Assembly: GCA_964474285.1 (NCBI GenBank)
Contig: CAYYSD010000161.1
Coordinates: 1 to 6,841, forward strand
Source: JACRBT01 sp964474285
GTDB lineage: Bacteria; Chloroflexota; Dehalococcoidia; Tepidiformales; Tepidiformaceae
Length of the DNA stretch: 6,841 nt
Direction: 5' to 3'
Part shown: piece after piece, positions 1 to 6,841 of the stretch
Layout: the number at the start of each line of letters is the position of its first letter
How positions within the stretch are numbered: position 1 is the first letter of the stretch
Program-made: the position numbers and the translations under genes
The notes under the pieces: model-generated
What the model saw: the letters and a program-made list of their open reading frames with translations, nothing else
Databases searched by the model: none
Told to the model about the DNA's origin: nothing

Positions 1-36
1 TACCTTCGTCGTCCCGATATCGAGCCCCATGATCAC
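1..36 (-). CDS. 5' end of an ASKHA-fold (actin/Hsp70/sugar-kinase superfamily) protein, possibly FtsA-like; partial
   Basis: Only the first 10-12 codons are in the window, reading leftward off the edge. From the ATG at 30-28 they encode MGLDIGTTKV. The D-I-G-T-T-K core is the phosphate-1 loop that opens ASKHA ATPases and kinases (FtsA, PilM, FGGY sugar kinases, activator ATPases). The wording GLDIGTTKV is closest to what I recall of FtsA, but ten residues cannot settle the family. Two starts are possible. The ATG lies 2 bases after the upstream Nudix stop. An in-frame GTG at 36-34 overlaps that stop as GTGA and adds two residues. Either way the gene is tightly coupled to the Nudix gene and probably co-transcribed with it. 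No strong Shine-Dalgarno is visible upstream. Confidence 0.5.
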   Translation of the reverse strand, partial: MIMGLDIGTTKV

Positions 37-674
37 GCGGCGGCGTCCGCGCTTTCGCCCTGGAGGAGCATCCCGCCGGGAAGGGCCCACGCGTTGGGAA
101 AGCGCTCGGGAGGAAGGTCCGCATCGCGCAGTTGCAGCATGACGCGTCCCCAGCGATCGAGTTGAATCACGGCAGAGCCGGCGCGGTAGGGCGCCTTGAT
201 CGCCAGCGTGCCGCGATAGTGATCGCTGGCAATGAACGTTTCGAGGAGCTGCCTCTGCGGGGGATTCATCAGCAAACCCGGGATCGCGTCCGCCGGCCAG
301 AAGCGAAAGTCGAGCCCCTCGTTCACCTGGATCGTGTCCTCTTCGACTTCGTCGTCGGCGAAGAAGACGTGCAACAGCCGCGCGTGAAGGCCCTCCAGCG
401 TATCGGGGGTGAAGCTACGGAAGAAACGAAGGCGTTCGAGACGAATCCCCGTCTCTTCTTCGAACTCTCTCAGGGCCGTCTCCCTGGGTGTCTCATCGCC
501 CTCTCGACCGCCACCCGGCAGCATCCAGCGCCCGTATCCCGCCGGTGGGTGGTTGTCGTCGCGCTGCTGCAAGAGGATGCGGCCGGCCGCATCGAAGAGC
601 GCGACCGCGCTGCCTTCGCCGCCACTCCCCGGCGCGGTCGGCCGTGCTTCGGAGGATTGCCGTTCGCCTGCCAT
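33..674 (-). CDS. Nudix hydrolase with one complete and one half Nudix domain
   Basis: This 213-residue cytoplasmic protein should hydrolyse a nucleoside diphosphate linked to another moiety; the substrate is unknown. The first domain (about residues 20-150) has a perfect Nudix box at residues 55-77 (bases 512-444). It reads G, five residues, E61, seven residues, then R69-E70-F71-E72-E73-E74-T75-G76-I77, so the metal-binding glutamates E70, E73 and E74 are present. Residues 165-213 repeat the opening of a Nudix fold: G166-S-A-V matches G21-S-A-V, and L198-P-G-G to E207 matches L52-P-G-G to E61 with identical spacing. The protein then ends at A213, the equivalent of A67, so the second copy lacks its whole REUxEE helix and can bind no metal. 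The start is ATG 674, with only a weak AGG-type ribosome site. The gene is divergent from the amidase genes and probably shares a transcript with the ASKHA gene after it. The hydrolase call is firm; the role is open. Confidence 0.85.
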   Translation of the reverse strand: MAGERQSSEARPTAPGSGGEGSAVALFDAAGRILLQQRDDNHPPAGYGRWMLPGGGREGDETPRETALREFEEETGIRLERLRFFRSFTPDTLEGLHARLLHVFFADDEVEEDTIQVNEGLDFRFWPADAIPGLLMNPPQRQLLETFIASDHYRGTLAIKAPYRAGSAVIQLDRWGRVMLQLRDADLPPERFPNAWALPGGMLLQGESADAAA

Positions 675-764
675 GCTTGCAGCCTACCGCACCGCACGCG
701 CCCCCGGCACACGGCATCGCGCGGGCAGCTAAACTGGCGCGACCCCCGCCCCGGAGGCTCCGCC
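675..764. promoter_or_regulatory. Divergent intergenic region with weak plus-strand -10 candidate
   Basis: This 90-bp gap separates the divergent Nudix gene and the amidase-subunit gene, so it should hold promoters for both. On the plus strand TAAACT (730-735) matches 4 of 6 positions of the sigma-70 -10 consensus, but no recognisable -35 lies 16-18 bp upstream. No convincing minus-strand promoter was seen. The region is very GC-rich and shows no strong inverted repeat. The placement rests on gene orientation more than on motifs. Confidence 0.25.
753..757 (+). promoter_or_regulatory. Ribosome binding site deciding the start at 765
   Basis: GGAGG sits 7 bases before the ATG at 765. The reading frame is open far upstream, back to an ATG at 132 antisense to the Nudix gene. 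This Shine-Dalgarno therefore shows that the true start is 765. Confidence 0.75.
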
Positions 765-983
765 ATGACCAACCCCGATCCGGACCCGCTCGAACCAGAA
801 ATCGAGGCGTTCTACCAGCTCGCGCTGGCACGCTATGGCGACCGCCTGACCACCGACGATGAACGCGCGCGTGTCCGCAACGCTGTGGCGAGGCTCAGGC
901 GCGGTGCGGCGGCAATGGCGGCGTTCGAGCTTGCCAACTGGGACGAACCGGCCACGTCGTTCGGCGCCGGCGCGGGGTCCTGA
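765..983 (+). CDS. Small GatC/AtzG-like amidase accessory subunit
   Basis: This 72-residue protein has no signal peptide or membrane segment. Its predicted shape is an acidic N-terminus, then two helices (about residues 11-24 and 30-54), then an extended tail containing N58-W-D-E-P-A-T-S-F66. Small GatC-type proteins, and the AtzG-like (DUF4089) partners of amidases such as AtzE, have the same plan. They are about 60-100 residues long, with two helices followed by a tail carrying a D-E-P-x-x-x-F pattern that wraps around the amidase. The match comes from pattern memory, not a search. The start is fixed by GGAGG 7 bases upstream. The stop is 3 bases from the GTG of the amidase, so the two are almost certainly co-translated, which strongly supports a subunit role. 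A stand-alone regulator or an unrelated small protein is less likely. Confidence 0.6.
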   Translation: MTNPDPDPLEPEIEAFYQLALARYGDRLTTDDERARVRNAVARLRRGAAAMAAFELANWDEPATSFGAGAGS

Positions 984-986
984 GTC

Positions 987-2390
987 GTGGCGATCTCTTC
1001 CGAACAGTACGCGACCGCCTCCATCCCGGAACTCGCCGCGATGTTGCGGCGGGGCGAAACCAGCGCACTCGACCTCGCGGAGCGCGCCCTCGAGATCGTG
1101 AACTCGCTCGGGAGAGAGCTCAACGCCGTCGTGACCGTGACGTTCGACCGGGCCCTGCGTGAGGCACAGCGAGCCGACGAAGAGCTGGCGGTGGGACACG
1201 ATCGCGGCCTGCTCCACGGCATCCCCTACGGCGCCAAGGACCTGCTCGCCACCGCGAACATCACGACATCGTGGGGGGCGTCGCCCTATCGCGAGCAACT
1301 GTTCGACTTCGATGCCACCGTGATCCGGAAGCTGGAGAGTGCCGGCGCCGTCCTCACGGCGAAGCTGGCGATGATCGAACTCGCGGGCGGCATGGGCTAT
1401 GACGCCGCCGATGCATCGTTCACGGGACCGTGCAAGAACCCGTGGGGGCCCGCGCACTGGGCCGGCGGATCGTCGAGCGGCTCGGGAGCGGCGGTCTCGG
1501 CACGACTGCTGCCGTTCGCGATCGGTTCGGAGACTTCGGGATCGATCCTGAGCCCCGCAGGGTTGTGCGGCGTGGCGGGGCTGCGCCCAACCTACGGCCG
1601 TGTCAGCCGTCACGGGGCGATGGCTCTGTCCTGGTCGCTGGACAAGCTGGGGCCGCTGGCGCGCACAGCCGACGACGGCGGGATCGTCCTGGGCGCCATC
1701 GCCGGGCACGACCCCGCGGACGCAACGACGAGTTCACGCCCGTACAACTACGAACCACAGATCCCGGCGGCCGGCTTCCGGTTCGGCGTCTTGAAGGACT
1801 GGGGGAACGGCCTGACCGCCGCCGTCGGCGCGAACTTCGAGCGCTCCCTGGAGACGCTGCGCGAGCTGGGCACGGTGACCGAAGTCGATCTGCCGGACTT
1901 CCCCTACGGGGCGATTGTGCAGCACATTATTGCCGGGGATGGTGTGAGCGCTTTCTGGGACCTGCTTCAGAGCGGGAAGCTCGCGGACCTTCGAAATGCA
2001 CAGGACCGCGTCGCGCCCTACGCCCACGCTGCCTCGACATCCGCGGACTACCAGCGGGCCAACCGCCTGCGCGCGAAAGCGGCCTCCGCCCTTGATGCCC
2101 TCTGCGCCGGGTTCGACGCCATCGTCTCACCGACGCTCGCCACCGAGGCCCCGGTCGTCGACGAACCGTTTGACCGGCAGGGGATTCGCCCGGGGATGGC
2201 GCTCATTCCGGCGGGGAACCTGGCGGGGCTACCGGCAGTCACGGTCCCGAACGGGTTCGGCGCGAGCGGCCTGCCGACCGGACTGTGCCTCGCCGGGCGA
2301 GCGTGGAGCGAGAACGCGCTGCTTTCGGCCGCACGCGCCTACCAGGAACGCACCTCGTGGCACCGGCCCCTGCCGCCCTTCGCCACCTGA
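987..2390 (+). CDS. Amidase-signature family hydrolase (GatA/AtzE-like)
   Basis: This 467-residue, probably cytoplasmic enzyme should hydrolyse a C-N amide bond. It has the full amidase-signature catalytic set: Lys84 in GIPYGAKD, the cis-Ser at Ser162 in GGSSSGSG, and the nucleophile Ser186 in GSETSGSI. The 24-residue spacing between the two serines equals that in bacterial GatA. The signature continues through GLRPTYGRVSRHG and LDKLGPLART, and the length is normal for the family. The GTG start at 987 lies 3 bases after the small upstream gene, which looks like a GatC/AtzG-type partner. No strong Shine-Dalgarno is present, consistent with translational coupling. No gatB is visible, so this is more likely a metabolic amidase with a small subunit than the tRNA amidotransferase. 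The neighbouring dehydrogenase hints at catabolism, but the substrate cannot be named. Confidence 0.88.
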   Translation: MAISSEQYATASIPELAAMLRRGETSALDLAERALEIVNSLGRELNAVVTVTFDRALREAQRADEELAVGHDRGLLHGIPYGAKDLLATANITTSWGASPYREQLFDFDATVIRKLESAGAVLTAKLAMIELAGGMGYDAADASFTGPCKNPWGPAHWAGGSSSGSGAAVSARLLPFAIGSETSGSILSPAGLCGVAGLRPTYGRVSRHGAMALSWSLDKLGPLARTADDGGIVLGAIAGHDPADATTSSRPYNYEPQIPAAGFRFGVLKDWGNGLTAAVGANFERSLETLRELGTVTEVDLPDFPYGAIVQHIIAGDGVSAFWDLLQSGKLADLRNAQDRVAPYAHAASTSADYQRANRLRAKAASALDALCAGFDAIVSPTLATEAPVVDEPFDRQGIRPGMALIPAGNLAGLPAVTVPNGFGASGLPTGLCLAGRAWSENALLSAARAYQERTSWHRPLPPFAT

Positions 2391-2407
2391 AGCGGTTTCG
2401 CGAGGGG

Positions 2408-2438
2408 TTGACCGCGCACCATGGGCCGCTCCTAATAC
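2408..2438 (+). promoter_or_regulatory. Candidate sigma-70 promoter for the dehydrogenase gene
   Basis: TTGACC (2408-2413) matches 5 of 6 bases of the -35 consensus. TAATAC (2433-2438) is a modest -10 with 3 of 6 matches, separated by 19 bp, which is longer than ideal. It lies in the 73-bp gap after the amidase stop, so the dehydrogenase may have its own promoter besides read-through from upstream. Confidence 0.35.
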
Positions 2439-2452
2439 GCTCAGTGAGCGGC
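2425..2452. repeat. Perfect 7-bp inverted repeat around the putative -10
   Basis: GCCGCTC (2425-2431) and GAGCGGC (2446-2452) are exact inverted copies separated by 14 bp that contain the putative -10 hexamer. The right arm ends at the Shine-Dalgarno of the dehydrogenase. This could be an operator for a dimeric regulator or a weak hairpin near the ribosome site. No T-run follows, so a terminator is unlikely. Confidence 0.4.
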
Positions 2453-2458
2453 GGGAGG
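2453..2458 (+). promoter_or_regulatory. Ribosome binding site deciding the start at 2464
   Basis: GGGAGG ends 5 bases before ATG 2464. The frame is open upstream to 1996 inside the amidase gene, so this site fixes the dehydrogenase start. Confidence 0.75.
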
Positions 2459-2463
2459 CGGCC

Positions 2464-3489
2464 ATGAAGGCGTTGCGATTCTTTGAGCCCGGCAAGGTCG
2501 GCGTTGTCGACGTGGCGGACCCGCATCCGGGGCCGGGCGAGGTCGTCCTGAAGCTCCATGCCACCGGGCTGTGCAACAGCGACGTGCGCGTGTTCCTGGG
2601 TGAAAAGAAGGCGGCAGCCGGCGTGATTCCCGGCCACGAACTCTCCGGCGAAATCGCGGAGGTGGGTGCCGGTGCGGATGCCCGGCCGGGGGACATTGTG
2701 GCGCTCAACCCGATCTGGTGCTGTGGCCGCTGCTCGTTCTGCCGCGAAGGCTACCGCAACCGCTGCCCTTCACGGCGCACGCTTGGCTATGACCTCGACG
2801 GCGGCATCGCGGAGTACGTGGTCGTGCCGGCACCGCTGGTGCAAATGGGGCACCTCATCGCGGCAGATCCGAAGACACCGCCCGAACACCGCGCGCTGAT
2901 GGAGCCATTCGCCTGTGTCCTCAACTCGCTGGAATCGCTGCAGGTGGCGGCGGGGCGGCCGCTCGCGATCGTCGGCGGAGGGCCGATGGGGCTGCTCCAC
3001 CTCATCGGATCACGCTACATGGGGGCGGGGCCGATCCTCGTGGTTGAACCGGACGCGGCCCGTCGCGAGATCGCCCTTGCGGCAGGCGCCGACGCAACAG
3101 TCACACCGGAGGAAGCCCTCGCCGTCGGACGCGAGATGACCGGGGGAGAAGGCTTTCATGGGGTCGCGCTGGCGGTCGGGCTGGCCGCGGTTGTGCCATT
3201 GGCCCTCGACCTCGCCCGAAAGCTCGGCTGGGTCAACTTCTTCGCCGGATTCCCTCCCGGCGCGAACCACACGCTCGATGTGAACCGCGTGCACTACGAC
3301 GAAGTGCGCATCTTCGGCACGCAGAATGCTCCTTTCCCGCTCTATTTCAAGGCCGCCGCGCTTCTCCCTCACCTGAAGGGTCTCGAGCGCGTGGTCACGA
3401 ACCGGTACACCCTTGCGGAGTCAGCGACGGCGTATTCGGCGCGGCTGGGACGCGAAGGCATGAAGTCGGCTGTCGTCATGGGTGCCTGA
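2464..3489 (+). CDS. Zinc-dependent medium-chain alcohol/polyol dehydrogenase
   Basis: This 341-residue NAD(P)-dependent medium-chain dehydrogenase/reductase has a GroES-like catalytic domain (about 1-155) followed by a Rossmann domain. The catalytic zinc ligands are visible: Cys37 in GLCNSD, His58-Glu59 in GHE, and Glu147 in MEPFACVLN. The structural zinc loop is intact with Cys87, Cys90, Cys93 and Cys101. The nucleotide-binding loop is G171-G-G-P-M-G176, with Glu195 at the end of the next strand, which leans towards NAD over NADP. The C-terminal NRVHYDEVRIFG stretch resembles sorbitol (L-iditol) and threonine dehydrogenase relatives, so a polyol or sugar alcohol is plausible, but the substrate is not determined. 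The start is set by GGGAGG and by the usual N-terminus MKALRF. The gene is preceded by a candidate promoter and inverted repeat and followed 47 bp later by nadD. Confidence 0.88.
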   Translation: MKALRFFEPGKVGVVDVADPHPGPGEVVLKLHATGLCNSDVRVFLGEKKAAAGVIPGHELSGEIAEVGAGADARPGDIVALNPIWCCGRCSFCREGYRNRCPSRRTLGYDLDGGIAEYVVVPAPLVQMGHLIAADPKTPPEHRALMEPFACVLNSLESLQVAAGRPLAIVGGGPMGLLHLIGSRYMGAGPILVVEPDAARREIALAAGADATVTPEEALAVGREMTGGEGFHGVALAVGLAAVVPLALDLARKLGWVNFFAGFPPGANHTLDVNRVHYDEVRIFGTQNAPFPLYFKAAALLPHLKGLERVVTNRYTLAESATAYSARLGREGMKSAVVMGA

Positions 3490-3536
3490 GCCACGGAGCC
3501 ATCGACAGCGGGCGGCCTGCGCTCGACAATCCGCGC

Positions 3537-4277
3537 ATGATGGAGCGCGCGATCGGCATTCTCGGCGGGACATTCGACCCGCCGCACATTGGGCACCTGG
3601 TCCTCGGCGAATGCGCACGGCTGGAATTCGGCCTCGAACGGGTGCTGTTCATGCCCGCGGGAGACCCCTATCGCAAGACGACGCCGGGCGAGGGCGCGAA
3701 GGAACGCACCGTTTCTCCGGCCGAGGACCGGGTCGCGATGGTCCGGCTGGCGACCGGAGGGAACCCCGCATTCGAAGTGGATGACCGCGAGACACGGCGG
3801 GCCGGCGCGACCTACACCATCGACACGCTCGAATCCCTCCAGGCGGAGCCTGGCAACGAAGACACCGAACTCGTGCTCATCCTCGGTTCGGATGCGCTGG
3901 CGGACATGCCCTACTGGAAGCAGCCCGAACGCATCTTCGAACGCGCACTCGTCGTGATTGCGCAGAAGGGGCCGCCTCCGCGGACGCCGGCGCCGCCGGG
4001 CGAGATTGCCATCCCGCCCCAGCTACTGAGCCTGTTGCGGGGACGCTGGTCGGCGCGTGCGGGCCGCCTTGTGCAGTTCGAACACCTTCCACAGACGCTC
4101 CCGCTTGTGCAGACGATGCCCGGCCTCCCCATCTCGTCCACGGTCATCCGGCAGCGGGTGGCGGATGGCAAACCGGTGCGATATCTCGTGCCGGATGGGG
4201 TGGAACAGTACATCCGCGATCACGGGCTCTACGCAGGAGGACACGCGGCGGCGCTGCTCGAGGCGGGCTTCCAATGA
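3537..4277 (+). CDS. nadD: Nicotinate-nucleotide adenylyltransferase NadD
   Basis: This cytoplasmic enzyme transfers AMP from ATP to nicotinate mononucleotide, giving deamido-NAD in NAD synthesis. Diagnostic motifs are present: GGTFDPPHIGH at residues 10-20 (nucleotidyltransferase HxGH), the YTIDTL segment at 93-98, LILGSDALADMPYW at 114-127, and the ISSTVIR nucleotide-binding motif at 199-205 followed by YLVPDGVEQYI. At 246 residues it is longer than the usual 190-220. The extra length lies in a proline-rich stretch (about 146-161), the segment after it, and a tail of about 14 residues (233-246). Tandem ATGs at 3537 and 3540 are both possible starts. No clear Shine-Dalgarno precedes them, and no promoter is obvious in the 47-bp gap. 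The stop overlaps the next start as ATGA, so the two are translationally coupled. The usual downstream partner rsfS is absent. Confidence 0.93.
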   Translation: MMERAIGILGGTFDPPHIGHLVLGECARLEFGLERVLFMPAGDPYRKTTPGEGAKERTVSPAEDRVAMVRLATGGNPAFEVDDRETRRAGATYTIDTLESLQAEPGNEDTELVLILGSDALADMPYWKQPERIFERALVVIAQKGPPPRTPAPPGEIAIPPQLLSLLRGRWSARAGRLVQFEHLPQTLPLVQTMPGLPISSTVIRQRVADGKPVRYLVPDGVEQYIRDHGLYAGGHAAALLEAGFQ

Positions 4278-5119
4278 CGAGCCCCCGGCGGCCGGACGAA
4301 CTGTTGGTGGACCAACTCGCCGAACAGCTGGATCGGACGCGGCAGCTGCTCACGGGAAACCCGGAGGAAGCCGCCGAGGCCGCGATCAGCCGCCTCGGCG
4401 CGGAGGCCGAGACCGAAGCGCGAATCGCGATTGAACTCGCGGCAGTGGCGCCCCTCGCCGACCCGGAACGCTTTCCCGCTGCGCACCGGCTGGCCGTCCG
4501 CGCGCTGGAGGTTCTCGACCGCGAAGGCTTCCGGAACCCACCCGTAGGGCGGCTGGGACCGGCCAGGGTCGTCGCCGAGCCCGTCGTCGAATTCATCGCC
4601 GAGTTCATCGTCAAGTCCTACGCGGAGAGTATCGCGAGCAGCATGCGTTCGCTCTATCTGCGGCGGGAAGCGCAGTGCGATCCGGCGCTGCCCGAGCGGC
4701 GAACCCTGGCGCGCGCCCGAATGGAGATGGAGCGGCTCGCTCCCGGTTTCAGCGGCGGGGGCCTGGTGGCGCCGCTGGTGGTGGCCGGCGGGGTGATCGT
4801 GCCGCTGCTGGCAGGCATCGGAAACTCGATCGGAGCCATCGACTTCGGCAGCCGCGCGGTGCTGGTGGCCGCGTTCACGGTGTTCCTCGCCGTGTCGCTG
4901 CTGGCGTCATGGGTGATGCTCCGCGGGGCAGCTGTCGCACATCGCCGTTCGAAGCTCATCATGCGCCAGCCACTCGCCGCACTCTGGGAGACGATCGGCC
5001 ACGCGGGCAATCCGCCGGAGGACGACAGCGTGATGTTCGCCACGATCGCCGTGACGCTGACGACGGTGGCGTGGCTCGTGATTCCCATCGGGGGAGCGCT
5101 GATCTGGCTGATCGGATGA
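4274..5119 (+). CDS. Membrane protein of unknown function with three C-terminal transmembrane helices
   Basis: I do not recognise this 281-residue protein with confidence. Residues 1-160 are charged, rich in Ala, Glu and Arg, and apparently helical and soluble. They include LADPERFPAAHRLAVRALEVLDREG (about 61-85, split by polar residues) and SSMRSLYLRREAQ near 122-134. Three hydrophobic segments follow at about 164-184, 194-216 and 254-280, with a basic loop (HRRSK, 223-227) between the second and third. There is no N-terminal signal peptide. By the positive-inside pattern the N-terminal region is probably cytoplasmic. The start overlaps the nadD stop (ATGA), with AGGCGGG 6 bases upstream as ribosome site. 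The layout reminds me of uncharacterised actinobacterial membrane proteins, which is a recollection only. No catalytic motif was seen, so no function is proposed. Confidence 0.8.
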   Translation: MTSPRRPDELLVDQLAEQLDRTRQLLTGNPEEAAEAAISRLGAEAETEARIAIELAAVAPLADPERFPAAHRLAVRALEVLDREGFRNPPVGRLGPARVVAEPVVEFIAEFIVKSYAESIASSMRSLYLRREAQCDPALPERRTLARARMEMERLAPGFSGGGLVAPLVVAGGVIVPLLAGIGNSIGAIDFGSRAVLVAAFTVFLAVSLLASWVMLRGAAVAHRRSKLIMRQPLAALWETIGHAGNPPEDDSVMFATIAVTLTTVAWLVIPIGGALIWLIG

Positions 5120-5173
5120 ACCGGCAACGGGGGGCCGCAAGGGGTCTGCCGCCTGTTCAGCGCAGTCAGCAGG

Positions 5174-5195
5174 GCGCCCCGCGAGGGGGCATTTT
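5174..5195 (+). terminator. Probable rho-independent terminator of the nadD operon
   Basis: A GC-only hairpin folds from 5174 to 5190. It has a CCCC/GGGG stem with two further G-C pairs beyond a single bulged G (5176), closed by the stable GNRA tetraloop GCGA (5181-5184), and is followed by ATTTT. The T-run is short, so efficiency is uncertain. Its position 55 bp after the membrane-protein stop and just before the gyrB promoter supports the call. Confidence 0.5.
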
Positions 5196-5210
5196 CGAAG
5201 CGTACAAAGC

Positions 5211-5239
5211 GTGACCTTAGCGCCCGGATCTGGTATATT
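5211..5239 (+). promoter_or_regulatory. Extended -10 sigma-70 promoter of gyrB
   Basis: GTGACC (5211-5216, 4 of 6 to consensus) and TATATT (5234-5239, 4 of 6) are separated by exactly 17 bp. TGG directly before the -10 (5231-5233) gives the extended TGn motif. Transcription should begin near 5246, leaving a leader of about 60 bases. This AT-rich patch stands out against the GC-rich background. An aagcgt direct repeat (5198-5203, 5207-5212) touches the -35. Confidence 0.65.
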
Positions 5240-5259
5240 GATCACATAGTCTCACGATT

Positions 5260-5278
5260 CCGCGCTGCGCCCGCGCGG
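5260..5278 (+). other. GC-rich hairpin in the gyrB leader
   Basis: CCGCGC (5260-5265) pairs perfectly with GCGCGG (5273-5278) across a 7-base loop, about 15 bases after the predicted transcript start. No T-run follows, so it is not a terminator. It may stabilise the 5' end or affect translation. In DNA this rich in GC, a chance stem of 6 bp is possible. Confidence 0.35.
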
Positions 5279-5308
5279 CGGCCACCAGGGAACGTAGATA
5301 GCTCATTT

Positions 5309-6841
<1,533 letters not shown>

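Noticed and set aside
132..764. Upstream in-frame extension of the small amidase-subunit gene
   Set aside because: This part is antisense to the Nudix gene and has no family-like sequence. GGAGG before ATG 765 marks the real start.
729..1709. A 326-codon open frame on the minus strand opposite the amidase pair
   Set aside because: It lies antisense to well-supported genes, has low-complexity Arg/Gly-rich composition and no ribosome site, so it is a GC-driven shadow.
987..2390. GatA subunit of the Asp/Glu-tRNA amidotransferase
   Set aside because: The catalytic motifs fit GatA in general, but gatB is not adjacent and the small partner looks closer to AtzG-like subunits, so a metabolic amidase is preferred.
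1996..2463. Upstream in-frame extension of the dehydrogenase into the amidase gene
   Set aside because: It encodes Arg/Pro-rich sequence out of frame with the amidase, while ATG 2464 has a strong ribosome site and the normal dehydrogenase N-terminus.
3490..3536. Possible terminator or promoter between the dehydrogenase and nadD
   Set aside because: The 47 bases contain no T-run hairpin and no recognisable -35/-10 pair, so nothing could be supported.

Overview
This is a 6.8 kb stretch of bacterial chromosome with very high GC content (roughly two-thirds by eye), short intergenic gaps and ribosome-binding-site-led starts. It holds one gene pair on the minus strand at the left edge. Five genes follow on the plus strand, and then the first ~510 codons of gyrB run off the right edge. 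The housekeeping genes (gyrB, nadD) and the lack of any transposase, integrase, tRNA, CRISPR array or long repeat point to an ordinary chromosomal region. The GyrB N-terminus and the base composition would suit a Chloroflexota- or Actinobacteria-like lineage. That is an impression only; no phylogenetic comparison could be made.

Left edge (1-674, minus strand): a Nudix hydrolase with one complete Nudix domain and a second Nudix-like domain that stops exactly before its catalytic helix. The next gene begins directly after it or overlaps its stop codon. Only its first 10-12 codons are visible, and they carry an actin/Hsp70/sugar-kinase (ASKHA) phosphate-1 motif.

Divergent plus-strand genes (765-3489): a 72-residue protein that looks like a GatC/AtzG-type accessory subunit lies 3 bp upstream of an amidase-signature hydrolase with an intact Lys/cis-Ser/Ser triad. 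The two probably form a two-subunit amidohydrolase. A zinc-dependent medium-chain dehydrogenase with all zinc ligands follows, with its own candidate promoter and a perfect 7-bp inverted repeat straddling the putative -10 region. The substrates of the amidase and dehydrogenase cannot be told from sequence.

Middle (3537-5119): nadD (NAD biosynthesis), larger than usual, overlaps by 4 bp an unrecognised membrane protein with a long N-terminal soluble region and three C-terminal transmembrane helices.

Right side (5120-6841): a compact junction. A GNRA-tetraloop terminator-like hairpin ends the nadD operon, followed 16 bp later by a good extended -10 promoter, a GC-rich leader hairpin and gyrB. 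The gyrB reading frame was translated through to the window end and has no stop or frameshift.

No clearly new system was found. The observations most worth checking are the half Nudix domain, the GatC/AtzG-like amidase subunit, and the unknown membrane protein translationally coupled to nadD.
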